DNA of 64,000 nucleotides from Hyphomicrobiales bacterium (GCA_900469475.1 UBXG01000005.1:496001-560000); one strand, 5' to 3'; shown: positions 7,875 through 18,218, counted from the first letter of the stretch. The notes: a model not told the origin generated them from the letters alone. Numbers and translations: made by a program.

Positions 7875-10664
7875 TTATCGCCCGGGTCGTCCCGTTTTGC
7901 CCTTTGTCCGCCCCTTGCGCTGCTTCTCGTCCACCGGGTCCTCATAGGAGCCGACGCCCGGCTTTGCCCGGGTGATCGGCTTGTCCGGCACCTTGCCTGT
8001 GACAGGCTTTTCGGTGCGGCCGACAGTCATCTCGTCCAGTGTATTCTTGCGGAAGAGCGGCGTGCCGGCATCGCTGCCCGGCCCCATTTCGTCGAGGCTC
8101 GGCTTGGCGAAATAGGAGCGGGAGGTATCCGGCGCTGGCGGTGCACGCTTGCTCGATGAAGAGCTGCGGCTTTCGAGGCTCTTCGCCTCCTCGCGGGCGA
8201 GCGGATCGTCCATGGCAGCGAGTTCGACGGCCTTGAGGCGCTTGATCTCGTCGCGCAGCCGTGCCGCTTTTTCGAAGTCCAGGTCGGCAGCGGCATCACG
8301 CATGGATTTCTCCAGCGCGTTGAGGTGGGCTTGCAGATTGTTACCGACGAGGTGGCCGCCATCGGCAAAGCCCTTGCCGGAGGCGCCGCCGATATCGGCG
8401 CGGACATGGTCCTTCTCGTAAACGCTGTCGAGGATATCGGAAATCTTCGCCTTGACCGATTCCGGCGTGATGCCGTGTTCCTTGTTGTAGGCCATCTGCT
8501 TTTCGCGGCGGCGGCTGGTCTCGTCCATCGCCCGCTGCATCGAGCCGGTAATGGTATCGGCATAAAGGATGACCTTGCCGTCGACGTTACGCGCGGCACG
8601 GCCGATCGTCTGGATAAGCGACGTTTCCGAGCGCAGAAAGCCTTCCTTGTCGGCATCGAGGATGGCGACGAAGCCGCATTCCGGAATGTCGAGGCCTTCG
8701 CGCAGCAGGTTGATGCCGACGAGCACGTCGAAGGCGCCGAGACGCAGATCGCGGATGATCTCGATGCGTTCCAGCGTGTCGATGTCGGAGTGCATGTAGC
8801 GCACGCGCACGCCCTGTTCATGCAGATATTCCGTCAGGTCCTCGGCCATGCGCTTGGTGAGCACGGTGCAGAGCGTGCGATAGCCCTTGGCGGCGGTTTC
8901 GCGGATTTCGCCGAGCACATCGTCGACCTGGGTGCGGGCAGAGCGCACTTCGACCGGCGGGTCGATGAGGCCGGTCGGGCGAATGACCTGTTCCGCAAAG
9001 ACACCGCCGGATTGCTCCATTTCCCAACTGCCCGGCGTTGCCGAAACCGCGATCGTATCCGGGCGCATGGCGTCCCATTCCTCGAAGCGCAGCGGCCGGT
9101 TGTCCATGCAGGAGGGCAGACGGAAACCGTATTCGGCAAGCGTCGCCTTACGGCGAAAGTCGCCGCGATACATGCCGCCGATCTGGCTGACCGAGACGTG
9201 GCTTTCGTCGATAAACAGCAGGGCATTGTCAGGGATATATTCGAACAAAGTCGGCGGCGGCTCGCCGGGATTGCGGCCAGTCAGATAGCGCGAATAGTTC
9301 TCGATGCCGGCGCAGGAGCCGGTGGCTTCGAGCATCTCGATATCGTAGCGCGTGCGCTGTTCCAGGCGCTGCGCCTCGAGCAGGCGTCCGGCCTTTTCCA
9401 GTTCGGCCAGCCGGATTTTCAGCTCTTCCTTGATCGCCTTGATGGCGCCGTTCAGCGTCGGGCGCGGCGTAACATAGTGCGAGTTGGCGTAGATCTTCAC
9501 CGATTTCAGGTCGCCGGTCTTCTGGCCGGTCAGCGGATCGAATTCGGTGATGGCGTCGATCTCATCGCCGAACATGGAGATGCGCCATGCGGCATCCTCC
9601 AAGTGGGCCGGGAAGATTTCGATCGTATCGCCGCGAACGCGGAAGGAGCCGCGGATGAAATCCATGTCGCGGCGCTTGTATTGCTGCGCCACGAGGTCTG
9701 CGAGAAGCTGACGCTGGTCCAACCGGTCGCCGACATTCATCTGGAACGTCATCGCCGTATAGGTTTCGACCGAGCCGATACCGTAGATGCACGAAACCGA
9801 TGCGACGATGATACAGTCGTCGCGTTCCAGTAGCGAGCGCGTCGCCGAGTGGCGCATGCGGTCGATCTGCTCGTTGATCGAACTTTCCTTCTCGATGAAG
9901 GTGTCCGAACGCGGCACATAGGCTTCCGGCTGATAATAGTCATAGTAGGAGACGAAGTACTCGACCGCGTTGTCCGGGAAGAAATTCTTGAACTCGGAAT
10001 AGAGCTGTGCCGCCAGCGTCTTGTTCGGCGCGAGGATGACGGCGGGGCGTTGTGTCGCCTCGATGACCTTGGCCATGGTGAAGGTCTTGCCGGAGCCGGT
10101 GACGCCGAGCAGAACCTGACTGCGCTCGCCATTCTCCAATCCCTCGACAAGATCGCGGATCGCCGTCGGCTGGTCGCCTGCGGGCTGATACTCCGAATCC
10201 ATGCGGATCCGGATGCCGCCTTCGGATTTCGCCGGCCGGGCAGGGCGGTGCGGCGTCCAGAGCTTGCCGTCCTTGAAGAGAGGATTACCGCTTTCGATTA
10301 GCTTCGATAGCGCCTCGACGGTGGCCGTAACACCTTCGCGCGAAATCTTATCGGCGTCTTCAAGCGCGATGTCGAGACCGGCCACCGGGTTGAGACCGGC
10401 AGCGGCACGTGTCTTCGGATCGGTCGATCCACCCATCGATGTGCCGCGCCCTGATTTGGATGCAGCTATCTCCACCTTCTTGCGGTGCTTGCCGGCCTTC
10501 GAAGCGATCTCGCGCTGGGTTTCGACGCCGGATGCTTCCGCATCGGCTTCGAGCTGCTTCACCCAATCGGCAACGCTGCCGCTGAGCGGCGCACCTTCAA
10601 ACGGTGCCTGCGGCGCCTCTTCGAAACCGGTCGGGGCGGGGGATTTTTTCGATGATTTGGCCAT
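7875..10664 (-). CDS. uvrB: Excinuclease ABC subunit UvrB
   Basis: DNA-damage recognition helicase-like subunit of nucleotide excision repair. The protein is 929 residues, some 250 longer than E. coli UvrB. The conserved core starts around residue 155 ([12 protein letters not shown]) and includes Walker [10 protein letters not shown], the beta-hairpin region with the aromatic run [12 protein letters not shown], the DESHVS box, and helicase motifs V and VI ([22 protein letters not shown]). A UVR motif for UvrC binding lies near residues 790-825 ([14 protein letters not shown]). The extra length is a basic, low-complexity N-terminal extension of about 155 residues and a Ser/Lys-rich C-terminal tail, as is usual in Rhizobiaceae. 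Confidence 0.96.
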   Translation of the reverse strand: MAKSSKKSPAPTGFEEAPQAPFEGAPLSGSVADWVKQLEADAEASGVETQREIASKAGKHRKKVEIAASKSGRGTSMGGSTDPKTRAAAGLNPVAGLDIALEDADKISREGVTATVEALSKLIESGNPLFKDGKLWTPHRPARPAKSEGGIRIRMDSEYQPAGDQPTAIRDLVEGLENGERSQVLLGVTGSGKTFTMAKVIEATQRPAVILAPNKTLAAQLYSEFKNFFPDNAVEYFVSYYDYYQPEAYVPRSDTFIEKESSINEQIDRMRHSATRSLLERDDCIIVASVSCIYGIGSVETYTAMTFQMNVGDRLDQRQLLADLVAQQYKRRDMDFIRGSFRVRGDTIEIFPAHLEDAAWRISMFGDEIDAITEFDPLTGQKTGDLKSVKIYANSHYVTPRPTLNGAIKAIKEELKIRLAELEKAGRLLEAQRLEQRTRYDIEMLEATGSCAGIENYSRYLTGRNPGEPPPTLFEYIPDNALLFIDESHVSVSQIGGMYRGDFRRKATLAEYGFRLPSCMDNRPLRFEEWDAMRPDTIAVSATPGSWEMEQSGGVFAEQVIRPTGLIDPPVEVRSARTQVDDVLGEIRETAAKGYRTLCTVLTKRMAEDLTEYLHEQGVRVRYMHSDIDTLERIEIIRDLRLGAFDVLVGINLLREGLDIPECGFVAILDADKEGFLRSETSLIQTIGRAARNVDGKVILYADTITGSMQRAMDETSRRREKQMAYNKEHGITPESVKAKISDILDSVYEKDHVRADIGGASGKGFADGGHLVGNNLQAHLNALEKSMRDAAADLDFEKAARLRDEIKRLKAVELAAMDDPLAREEAKSLESRSSSSSKRAPPAPDTSRSYFAKPSLDEMGPGSDAGTPLFRKNTLDEMTVGRTEKPVTGKVPDKPITRAKPGVGSYEDPVDEKQRKGRTKGKTGRPGR

Positions 10665-10947
10665 GAGGCGAATATGGCGACAGATCGCGCAGATGTGAAG
10701 GGGTAAATGGTACAAAAGGGAAACAAAGTGGCGGATTTTTCCATTCGCCGGAGATGTCAAATATGTTACAACCCACGGGCGGCTAATGCGTTATCGCTGA
10801 TCCAAAGTCCGCATAGCGCGCTTCTCGCAGGCGCCAAGGGAGGAACCAGCCGCAACGTCGACATGCCCGGCCAATGCCGGGTTTCCCCAGCTTCGACGGC
10901 ATCCGGTATTGCCCGCCTCGCCGCCGCCATCCGGTCGGAGGATCATG

Positions 10948-12198
10948 ATGACCGCATTGGATAGCTTACGTTCCCTGTCCCCCCAGCAGCGAAACACCGT
11001 GATCGCAGCCTATCTGGGCTGGACATTGGACGCTTTCGATTTCTTCATTTTGGTTTTCGTTCTCAAGCATATAGCCGAAGAATTTCACACAGACGTTCCG
11101 GCGGTTGCCGTGGCGATCTTTCTTACCCTCGCCATGCGGCCGCTCGGCGCGCTGATCTTCGGGCTCGCGGCGGATCGGTTCGGGCGGCGCACGACCCTGA
11201 TGGTCGACGTGCTGCTTTATTCCGTCTTCGAATTCCTGACCGGCTTTTCGACCGGCTTGACGATGTTTCTCGTCCTGCGTGCGCTTTTCGGCGTCGCCAT
11301 GGGCGGGGAATGGGGCGTGGGCGCGTCGCTCGTCATGGAGACGATACCGGAGGATTCCCGCGGTCTGGTATCGGGTATCCTACAGGCCGGTTACCCCTCG
11401 GGCTATCTGATCGCCTCGATCGTCTTCTTCCTGCTGTTTCCGATCATCGGCTGGCGCGGCATGTTCTTCGTCGGTGCGGTCCCCGCGCTGCTGGTGCTCT
11501 ATATCAGGCGTAACGTGGAGGAATCTCCAGCCTTCCTGCAGCGGCAGGCCAAGCCGCAACGGCCGTTTCTCACCGTGCTGCGTGAGAATATCCCGCTCTT
11601 CCTGTGGGCCGTGCTTCTCATGACCGCGTTCAATTTCTTCAGCCATGGCACCCAGGATCTTTATCCGACCTTCCTCGAAACCCAGCGGCAATATGATTCC
11701 TATACGGTCGGCGCCATCGCCATCGTCTACAATATCGGCGCGATTGTCGGCGGCCTGACCTTCGGCTCTTTGTCACAGCGCTGGGGCAGGCGGCGGACGA
11801 TCGTCATAGCGGCGCTGCTGGCCATACCCGTCGCCCCGCTCTGGGTCTGGGGCCACGGACCTGTGATGCTCGCGATCGGCGCCTTCCTGATGCAGCTGTT
11901 CGTGCAGGGCGCCTGGGGCATCGTCCCCGTGCATCTCAACGAATTGTCGCCGGACGAGGTGCGCGGCACCTTCCCCGGATTTGCCTATCAGCTCGGCAAT
12001 CTGCTGGCTTCGGGCAATGCCTCGATCCAGGCCGGGCTTGCCAAGCAATGGGGCGGCGACTATGCGCTGGCGCTGTTGATCGTCGCCTGCATCGTGGCCG
12101 TCGTCGTGGCGTTGTTTGCCGGTTTTGGCTTCGAGAAGAAGGGTGTTCGGTTCGGCGGCAAAGACGCAGGGCAAGCCGACAGTGTCATGCAAACCTGA
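10948..12198 (+). CDS. MFS transporter of the metabolite:H+ symporter type
   Basis: A 416-residue, 12-helix major facilitator protein. The opening GWTLDAFDFFIL and the loop-2 motif GLAADRFGRR identify the metabolite:H+ symporter/NanT-like branch, and GxxxGxEWG appears as MGGEWGVG. Monocarboxylate, shikimate or sialate-like substrates are possible. GGAGG at 10937-10941 lies six bases before the ATG at 10948, which decides the start over the ATG three bases earlier. It is monocistronic and divergent from uvrB. Confidence 0.88.
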   Translation: MTALDSLRSLSPQQRNTVIAAYLGWTLDAFDFFILVFVLKHIAEEFHTDVPAVAVAIFLTLAMRPLGALIFGLAADRFGRRTTLMVDVLLYSVFEFLTGFSTGLTMFLVLRALFGVAMGGEWGVGASLVMETIPEDSRGLVSGILQAGYPSGYLIASIVFFLLFPIIGWRGMFFVGAVPALLVLYIRRNVEESPAFLQRQAKPQRPFLTVLRENIPLFLWAVLLMTAFNFFSHGTQDLYPTFLETQRQYDSYTVGAIAIVYNIGAIVGGLTFGSLSQRWGRRRTIVIAALLAIPVAPLWVWGHGPVMLAIGAFLMQLFVQGAWGIVPVHLNELSPDEVRGTFPGFAYQLGNLLASGNASIQAGLAKQWGGDYALALLIVACIVAVVVALFAGFGFEKKGVRFGGKDAGQADSVMQT

Positions 12199-12250
12199 AC
12201 CGGTTGTCGTCATTCCATCTCAAGGGCCGGCGATCCTTACCGGCCCTTCT

Positions 12251-12766
12251 TCACTTTCCGCAGATTTCCGAGATCTTGGCCTGGGCAAAGCCGCGGGCAA
12301 GTTCCTGCAGTCCTCCGACTGAGGATATCAGCTCGCCGATCGGGCCATTGATGCCGAGATGCAGGTCGGTGATGTGGCACGCGCCGACATCGACGGTCAT
12401 CGAGGCATCGAGTTCCCCCTTGATCGTCGTCTTCAATACGCCATGCGATTTGCAGGCCATCTCTGCATGGGCATTGATCTGGACGCCACCGTTCGGACCG
12501 TCGCAGACATCGAGCGATTTCACCTCGAACTTGTCTTTGTGATCGACACCCGGGAGCTTCTTGCACGGATCGGCCTCATTCACCGATTTTTCGATCTCGG
12601 GGCCGAACTTGCTCTGCAGCAGCGACCAGCACGAACCGGGCGCGGCCTCCGCCGGCATAGCCGCCATCGGAAGCGGAGAGAGCGGCAGCACGATCGCCAC
12701 CGTCAACGAAGCCATGCGAAGCGGCGGCAGAAGCGAGACGGGGAACATGGGATATTTCAGGTTCAC
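12251..12766 (-). CDS. Small exported protein of unknown function
   Basis: A 171-residue protein with a clear N-terminal signal peptide (hydrophobic stretch about residues 18-35, probable cleavage after AEA near residue 41). The mature part holds six Cys residues, suggesting disulfides in the periplasm or outside. I recognise no domain. The frame opens with GTG at 12766 after GAGAGG; an ATG at 12748 or 12715 would also keep the signal peptide. It follows two Sel1-repeat genes on the same strand but with a 197-bp gap, so co-transcription is uncertain. Confidence 0.72.
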   Translation of the reverse strand: MNLKYPMFPVSLLPPLRMASLTVAIVLPLSPLPMAAMPAEAAPGSCWSLLQSKFGPEIEKSVNEADPCKKLPGVDHKDKFEVKSLDVCDGPNGGVQINAHAEMACKSHGVLKTTIKGELDASMTVDVGACHITDLHLGINGPIGELISSVGGLQELARGFAQAKISEICGK

Positions 12767-12963
12767 GACGATCTATCCTCTCAAGGGAAGAAGCAGCAAA
12801 TCAGGCGCAGCGCCGCGACAGTCTTCCATCTCTTCCTTTGCCAAGGCAATCCCCGACTTGATGATGACCGTCCGATAGGTATCCGCATGCTTTGCCGCGC
12901 TCCACCGGGAGCAGGGCAATGATCGACAGGCCATGAGGGTTTACCGGTCGGCCCATAAAGCGC

Positions 12964-14031
12964 TCAAATCGGAATAGTCTGTCCACCGGAGGGAGCTTCC
13001 GGCGGCTCCGTGTCTCCGTCGTAACCCAAATGCTTCGCCTTGCGGAACCATTCTGCTGCCTTGCCCGCGTCCGCAGCGACGCCATCGCCGTCGCGGTACA
13101 TCATAGCGAGATTGTAGGCCGCGCCGGCATAGCGATGTTCCGCCGCCCTTTCGAACCAGTAGACGGCTCGATGGCCGTTCTTGGTAACGCCTTCGCCATC
13201 GCGGAACATGACGCCGAGATTGTATTCGGCCTCGACATCGTTCTGCGCTGCAGCTTTCAGGAACCATGCGATCGCCTCGGCCTGATCCTGCCTGATCCCA
13301 TCGCCATCGGCATACATGGCCCCGATATTGAACTGCGCACTGGCATCGCCTTGGTCGGCCGCCTTCTTGAACCAGGAGAAGGCGGCAGCGCTGTCCTTGG
13401 CGACGCCTTCGCCGTCGCGATACATAATGCCGAGATTGTATTGCGCCTCGACTTTTCCCTGTTCGGCTGCCTTGCGATACCAGATGACGGCCTTGGTCTT
13501 ATCCTTGCCCGTGCCATCGCCCTGGTCGTACATGGTGCCGACATTGAACTGCGCATCGGTGTCGCCCTGTTCGGCGGCCTTGCTGTACCAGGCAAACGCC
13601 TGCGGCTTGTCCTGGGCTACGCCTTGGCCCGTGTCGTAGACGACGCCGAGATTGTATTGCGCGTTGAGGTATCCTTGTGCCGCAGCCTTCTTGTACCAGG
13701 CTATGGCCTGGCTCTTGTCGGCGGTAACGCCTTCGCCCTGATCGTACATGGTGCCGACGTTGAATTGCGCTTCGGCATTGCCCTGATCGGCGGCCTTCTT
13801 GTACCAGCTAAAGGCGAGCGTCAGGTTCTTTTCGACGCCATTGCCCTCCTCATACATTCGCCCGAGTTTCAGCTGTGCGGCGGGATTGCCCTTGTTCGCC
13901 AGGGGTCGCCAGTAATCCAGGCCGGATTTGATGTCGCCGCGATCGTAGCTGTTTCGTCCGACATCGGCTTGTGCGACTCCCGCGGACGCCAGCGCGAAGA
14001 GCAAACCTGCTGCCGCTTTCTTCAAGTTCAC
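12964..14031 (-). CDS. Exported Sel1-repeat protein (eight repeats)
   Basis: A 355-residue protein with a signal peptide (MNLKKAAAGLLFALASAGVA, cleavage after AQA) and eight Sel1-like repeats of 36 residues from about residue 50. Repeats 2, 4 and 6 read QFN(V/I)G(T/A)MY while repeats 3, 5 and 7 read (Q/E)YNLG, so the array is built from a 72-residue double unit. Sel1 repeats form TPR-like solenoids that bind other proteins; rhizobial relatives include ExoR and PodJ-type scaffolds, but this protein lacks other domains. It starts with GTG at 14031, supported by GAGGGG upstream, 55 bp after the larger Sel1 gene. Confidence 0.9.
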   Translation of the reverse strand: MNLKKAAAGLLFALASAGVAQADVGRNSYDRGDIKSGLDYWRPLANKGNPAAQLKLGRMYEEGNGVEKNLTLAFSWYKKAADQGNAEAQFNVGTMYDQGEGVTADKSQAIAWYKKAAAQGYLNAQYNLGVVYDTGQGVAQDKPQAFAWYSKAAEQGDTDAQFNVGTMYDQGDGTGKDKTKAVIWYRKAAEQGKVEAQYNLGIMYRDGEGVAKDSAAAFSWFKKAADQGDASAQFNIGAMYADGDGIRQDQAEAIAWFLKAAAQNDVEAEYNLGVMFRDGEGVTKNGHRAVYWFERAAEHRYAGAAYNLAMMYRDGDGVAADAGKAAEWFRKAKHLGYDGDTEPPEAPSGGQTIPI

Positions 14032-14086
14032 AATCTACCCCTCAGTCGAAATCCGTTGAATTAACATGGCGAGCGCTTCGCAACCG

Positions 14087-15679
14087 CTAAGGCACGAGCA
14101 CCATCAGCAAATGGAACAAGAGCCAGCCCGTGCTGACGCCCGAGCCTTTTTTATCGGCGGCCCCTTGTCCCAGCGGTCCGAGATCCCTGATCGGGCCGTC
14201 GCCATTGGCTTCCATGTAGCTGAGCCCGTGTTGCGCTTCCGGCAATCCCTTGGCCGCCGCCTTGTTGAACCAGTCGGCAGCGGTCTTGGAGTCCTTTGGC
14301 ACGCCATAGCCGTTATAATACAGATATCCAAGACCGTATTCCGCCCGAGCATCGCCCTTATCGGCGGCTTTGCGAAACAGAGCGGCTGTTTGGCCATAGT
14401 CCTTGGGAACACCGGCGCCCTGATAATAAAGGTAGGCGAGGGCATATTCGCCCTGTGAATTGTTCTGGTCGGCCGCCTTGCGGTACCAACTAGCGGCGGT
14501 CCATTTGTCAGCCGTTGTCCCCTGACCGTTTTCATACATATAACCGAGCGCGTATTGGGCGTCAGCGTGACCCTGGCTTGCCGCCTTCTGGTACCAGTCA
14601 AAGGCTTTGCCATAGTCCCTGCCAACGCCGCGGCCGCCGGCATACATGTAGGCGAGGGCATATTGACCCTGTGCGTCGCCTTGTTCGGCGGCCTTGCGAT
14701 ACCATCTCACCGCGCTGTCATCGTCAGTCTTCACGCCCTGGCCGTTGGCGTAGAGGTAGCCGATAGCATATTGCGCATCGGGGCGGCCCTGATCGGCAGC
14801 TTTGCGATACCATTGCAGCGCCTGCCTGTAGTCTCGGGCGACGCCTATCCCGTTCGCAAGACTGTAACCAACGGCGTATTGGGCGTCGGCGCGGTCTTTT
14901 ATCGCCGCCTTCATATACCAGGAATAGGCTTCGACATCGTTCCGTGTGACACCCTTGCCGTTGGCATAGGCGTAGCCGACTGCATACAGACCCTGCGCAA
15001 CTCCTTGACTACCGGCCTTTTTGTACCAGGCGACAGCCTGTTCCTGGTCTTCTTCGGCGCCTTGACCGTTGTCGTACATGTAGCCGATCGCATACTGGGC
15101 GTCGGGCCGACCTTGGTCAGCCGCCTTGCGATACCAGCCGAGTGCGATCGCCTCGTCCTGATGTACCCCGAGACCATTGGCATACATGTAGCCGAGCGCA
15201 TATTGCGCCTGCGCCTGTCCCTGGGCGGCGGATTTCTGGTACCAGGTGACGGCGTTTTCATTATCGACAGCCATGCCGCGGCCACTGGCATAGGAATAGC
15301 CGATGGCATATTGGGCATCTGCATTACCGTTTTGCGCCGCCCTTAAATACCAGTCGTTTGCCTGCTTCAGATCGGTATCGACGCCGCGGCCGCTGGCATA
15401 CATGTAGGCGAGTGCATATTGGGCCTGCGCATTGCCTTGCTCAGCCGATTTCCGATACCAATCGACGGCCTGAGCGTCATCCTGTTCCACGCCCTGACCG
15501 TTGGCGTAGCGATAGCCGAGACCATATTGAGCGGCCGGATTTCCCTGTTTTGCGAATTCCACCCAGTATTTCAGGTCGATCGTCGTATTGGCGGGTCCTG
15601 GGGCTGGGTCCTCGGCATGAGCAAGCCAGGGCAGCGAAAGAGCGAGCGCCAATCCCAATGCATAGCTCTTTGTCCTCAA
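14087..15679 (-). CDS. Exported Sel1-repeat protein (thirteen repeats)
   Basis: A 530-residue solenoid protein with a signal peptide ending LAHAED and thirteen consecutive 36-residue Sel1 repeats of the form AQYALGYMYANGxGVxxD. The C-terminus ends in a short hydrophobic segment (STGWLLFHLLMVLVP) that could insert in a membrane. No ATG or GTG is available in frame: the only plausible start is TTG at 15679, preceded by GGGAG. The repeat nature makes the DNA itself 108-bp periodic. Probably co-transcribed with the shorter Sel1 gene downstream; a periplasmic scaffold or inhibitor role is inference. Confidence 0.88.
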   Translation of the reverse strand: MRTKSYALGLALALSLPWLAHAEDPAPGPANTTIDLKYWVEFAKQGNPAAQYGLGYRYANGQGVEQDDAQAVDWYRKSAEQGNAQAQYALAYMYASGRGVDTDLKQANDWYLRAAQNGNADAQYAIGYSYASGRGMAVDNENAVTWYQKSAAQGQAQAQYALGYMYANGLGVHQDEAIALGWYRKAADQGRPDAQYAIGYMYDNGQGAEEDQEQAVAWYKKAGSQGVAQGLYAVGYAYANGKGVTRNDVEAYSWYMKAAIKDRADAQYAVGYSLANGIGVARDYRQALQWYRKAADQGRPDAQYAIGYLYANGQGVKTDDDSAVRWYRKAAEQGDAQGQYALAYMYAGGRGVGRDYGKAFDWYQKAASQGHADAQYALGYMYENGQGTTADKWTAASWYRKAADQNNSQGEYALAYLYYQGAGVPKDYGQTAALFRKAADKGDARAEYGLGYLYYNGYGVPKDSKTAADWFNKAAAKGLPEAQHGLSYMEANGDGPIRDLGPLGQGAADKKGSGVSTGWLLFHLLMVLVP

Positions 15680-15801
15680 GGCTTCAGTCTCCCACCTGCG
15701 TCCCAGACCGTAATCGATCTGAACAATATGGCGATGTCTTGGTCAAGGATCGCAGGAACCCAAATGGCGGTGGCTATAATGCCCGCTGGCGGATGCGATC
15801 G

Positions 15802-16392
15802 CTATACCGGAAGCACGTCGTAGAGGCGGAAGATCCATGTGATCTGATAGATCAGCCCGACAATCACGAATGCCGCCTGGAAGCGCCGGTTCGCGGTGAT
15901 CGAGGCGATGATGCAAAGTATGATATAAACGACATTGCGTATTGGATATTCCCAGCCGAGCGACCGGAAATAGGCTTCCCCCTTCAGCAATGTGTCGATG
16001 AGGTCTACCGCGTAGGTCACCGCGAGCAGGCCGAAGAACCAATGGCGGCGGGATATGAAATATTCCTCGAAGCCGCCATAATCCTCGACCGACGGCGGAT
16101 TGAGCAATACGCATAGGAAATAGAAGAGGCAGCAGAAGCAGATGAGAAAGAGGTAGACGCCGAAATTGATCTGCGCAACCGATTGCAGCCGGTACTCCCA
16201 CCACCAGAAATGGATGATGAACAGGAACATGGACAATACCCAGCCGATATGGACGGGGTAGATCTTGTTCTTGCCCGGCGCCTGCACGAAACCGGCAAGC
16301 CGGGTCAGAAGCTGAGCCAGCGAAAGGCCGATCACCATGCTCATGACCGTTCTGATATAGACGTAGACTTCCGGTGTGTGCGCGGAATCCAT
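15802..16392 (-). CDS. Integral membrane protein of unknown function
   Basis: A 196-residue protein with about five or six hydrophobic segments (for example FLFIIHFWWW, FLICFCCLFYFLCVLL, YIILCIIASITA and FVIVGLIYQITWIF). The start MDSAHTPEV is chosen because GGAGGAG lies just upstream. It begins 4 bp after the thioesterase stop codon on the same strand, so the two are probably one transcript. No known family is recognised beyond uncharacterised rhizobial membrane proteins. Confidence 0.78.
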   Translation of the reverse strand: MDSAHTPEVYVYIRTVMSMVIGLSLAQLLTRLAGFVQAPGKNKIYPVHIGWVLSMFLFIIHFWWWEYRLQSVAQINFGVYLFLICFCCLFYFLCVLLNPPSVEDYGGFEEYFISRRHWFFGLLAVTYAVDLIDTLLKGEAYFRSLGWEYPIRNVVYIILCIIASITANRRFQAAFVIVGLIYQITWIFRLYDVLPV

Positions 16393-16396
16393 CGCG

Positions 16397-16786
16397 TCAG
16401 CTCTCCTCCGGTACGGCCTTCGGCAAGCCGTTTTCATCGAGCGCGACCATGATGAAGGTCGCAGCCGTCACTTTCTCCAGGCTGTTATAACGGGCCCGGT
16501 GCGCCCATGCTTCTACGCTCAGGGTGATCGAGGTGCGGCCGACGCGTTCGACATCGGTGAAGACGCTCAGCGTATCGCCGATCTTGACCGGCAGTTCGAA
16601 GGCCATCTCCTTGACCGCTGCCGTGACGACGCGGCCGCGCGCCCGCTCGGCAGCGCGGATACCGCTTGCCAAGTCCATCTGCGCCATGACCCAGCCGCCG
16701 AAAATATCGCCGGCAGGATTGGCGTCGGCGGGCATGGCAAGCGTGCGCAATGTCAGCTCGCCTCTCGGTTTGACGCTGTCATTCAT
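16397..16786 (-). CDS. Acyl-CoA thioesterase (YciA-like hotdog protein)
   Basis: A 129-residue hotdog-fold enzyme that hydrolyses acyl-CoA. Typical YciA/BACH features are LRTLAMPADANPAGDIFGGW with the catalytic Asp, the following VMAQMDLASGIRA helix, and VAxAxF-like strand ATFIMVALDE near the end. Length is normal. AGGAG lies a few bases before the start. It is the first gene of a probable two-gene unit with the membrane protein downstream. Confidence 0.92.
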   Translation of the reverse strand: MNDSVKPRGELTLRTLAMPADANPAGDIFGGWVMAQMDLASGIRAAERARGRVVTAAVKEMAFELPVKIGDTLSVFTDVERVGRTSITLSVEAWAHRARYNSLEKVTAATFIMVALDENGLPKAVPEES

Positions 16787-17024
16787 TCATCTGCTCCTGT
16801 TGACGGTCGATTCCGACAATCAGCCTATGCAATCCTGCCTCGATGGAAAAGCCATACCCGCATTTCCATGGAGGACTCCTGTGGGTGTTTTGCTTCAAGC
16901 CACTATGCGGTGACGTGGTGCCTGTGTGAAACACCGAGATCACCCTGCGGTAAGCTTTCGTTCACCCTTCCCATTTAGGATTTGTAATCATTGCCGACCG
17001 TGGCTGGGGCAGCGGATCAGGATT

Positions 17025-18218
17025 ATGACCATTTTACCCATTCTACGGCGGGTCGCGCTGCCATTGCTATTGTCGTCGGCGCTGGTCGCCTGTACGGCCG
17101 ACAGCCTCGTGCCGCCGTCCGGCATAGACAGTTCCTCGCGTGTCGGATCCATCAAGCCGCATCGCAGTGTGCCGCAACGCCAATTTGCCTACCAAGGGGT
17201 ACAAGATCCCGTCGTTTCCGCATCGAGCAGTTACAAGAGTGGCGGTCCCGTTCGTTCCAACGGCACTGGCGAGGCCGTGACCACCACGGATGTCGAAGCC
17301 GGCTTAGCACAGCAGTCGGATATCCCCTCTCAGGGCGTCAACATGGATGCCGAACTTGGCGTCGGGCCGAGCGAAGAGGCGCAATCAGCCTCGGTGGTGG
17401 GATTGGCGCAGGAAGAGCAGCAGAACATTGCGGAAGGTCAATCCGACCAGCCCGTGGTCGACGGCATCGGCACCGATGCGCCGGTACAGACCAACCGGTC
17501 GATTATTCAGCGGCCGGCGGCACAGGCCGAACTCAACCAGTCGCGGATACCGAGGCAGCTGCCGGGAACGCAGGTTGCGATGCTGCCGCGTGTCGAAAAT
17601 CCGATACCGCGCCTCGATCAGCAGTTTGAAGCGCCGCAATCGACGCCGGGCATGATGCCGCCTTCTGAAATCGCCTGCCGTCGGGAATTGCAGCGCATGG
17701 GCGTGGTTTATACCGACAAGCCGGCGATCTCGAACGGCCCGGCATGTCAGGTTCCCTATCCGGTTTCGCTCAGCGGCCTCTCAGGCAATATAGCGGTGCG
17801 GCCCGCCGTCACGTTGAATTGCCAAGTGACGCTCGCCTTCGCAAAATGGGTGAAGAACGAACTGGCGCCGGCGGCGCGCACCCGCTATTGGACGGGCATC
17901 GGCACGATCGTGCCGCTCGGTGGTTATTCCTGCCGGCGGATGAACAATAGCCGGCAACGCTATAATCCGATGTCGGAACATGCCCATGGCAACGCGATCG
18001 ATGTTGGTACCTTTATCCTGAAGAATGGCCATGTGATCGACGTACGGAAGAAGGGCTTGTTTTCCTTCCGGGAAGGGCGGTTGCTCAAGGCGGTACGTAG
18101 CGACAGCTGCCGCTATTTCGATACGGTGCTCGGCCCAGGCAGCAATCCGGAGCACTGGAACCACTTCCATTTCGACCTCAGGGACCGTCAAGGCGGCCGG
18201 CGCTATTGCAGCCTTTGA
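17025..18218 (+). CDS. Extensin-like C-terminal domain lipoprotein
   Basis: A 397-residue exported lipoprotein: the signal peptide ends in a lipobox (SALVAC) with the acylated Cys near residue 22. A long, low-complexity Gln/Pro/Ser-rich linker to about residue 210 is followed by an extensin-like (Extensin-C) domain starting at ACRRELQRMG. Motifs SEHAHGNAIDV and HWNHFHFD show the His/Asp zinc-site layout of the D-Ala-D-Ala carboxypeptidase/M15-like superfamily, so a peptidoglycan-directed role is plausible. A start earlier in the frame would hide the signal peptide. Confidence 0.88.
   Translation: MTILPILRRVALPLLLSSALVACTADSLVPPSGIDSSSRVGSIKPHRSVPQRQFAYQGVQDPVVSASSSYKSGGPVRSNGTGEAVTTTDVEAGLAQQSDIPSQGVNMDAELGVGPSEEAQSASVVGLAQEEQQNIAEGQSDQPVVDGIGTDAPVQTNRSIIQRPAAQAELNQSRIPRQLPGTQVAMLPRVENPIPRLDQQFEAPQSTPGMMPPSEIACRRELQRMGVVYTDKPAISNGPACQVPYPVSLSGLSGNIAVRPAVTLNCQVTLAFAKWVKNELAPAARTRYWTGIGTIVPLGGYSCRRMNNSRQRYNPMSEHAHGNAIDVGTFILKNGHVIDVRKKGLFSFREGRLLKAVRSDSCRYFDTVLGPGSNPEHWNHFHFDLRDRQGGRRYCSL

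Noticed and set aside
8325..9833. 502-residue open frame antisense to uvrB
   Set aside because: It is fully inside a strongly conserved uvrB; the translation looks like a typical high-GC shadow frame.
13030..15346. Long plus-strand frames opposite the Sel1 genes
   Set aside because: They carry a 36-codon periodicity inherited from the Sel1 repeats and no independent features.
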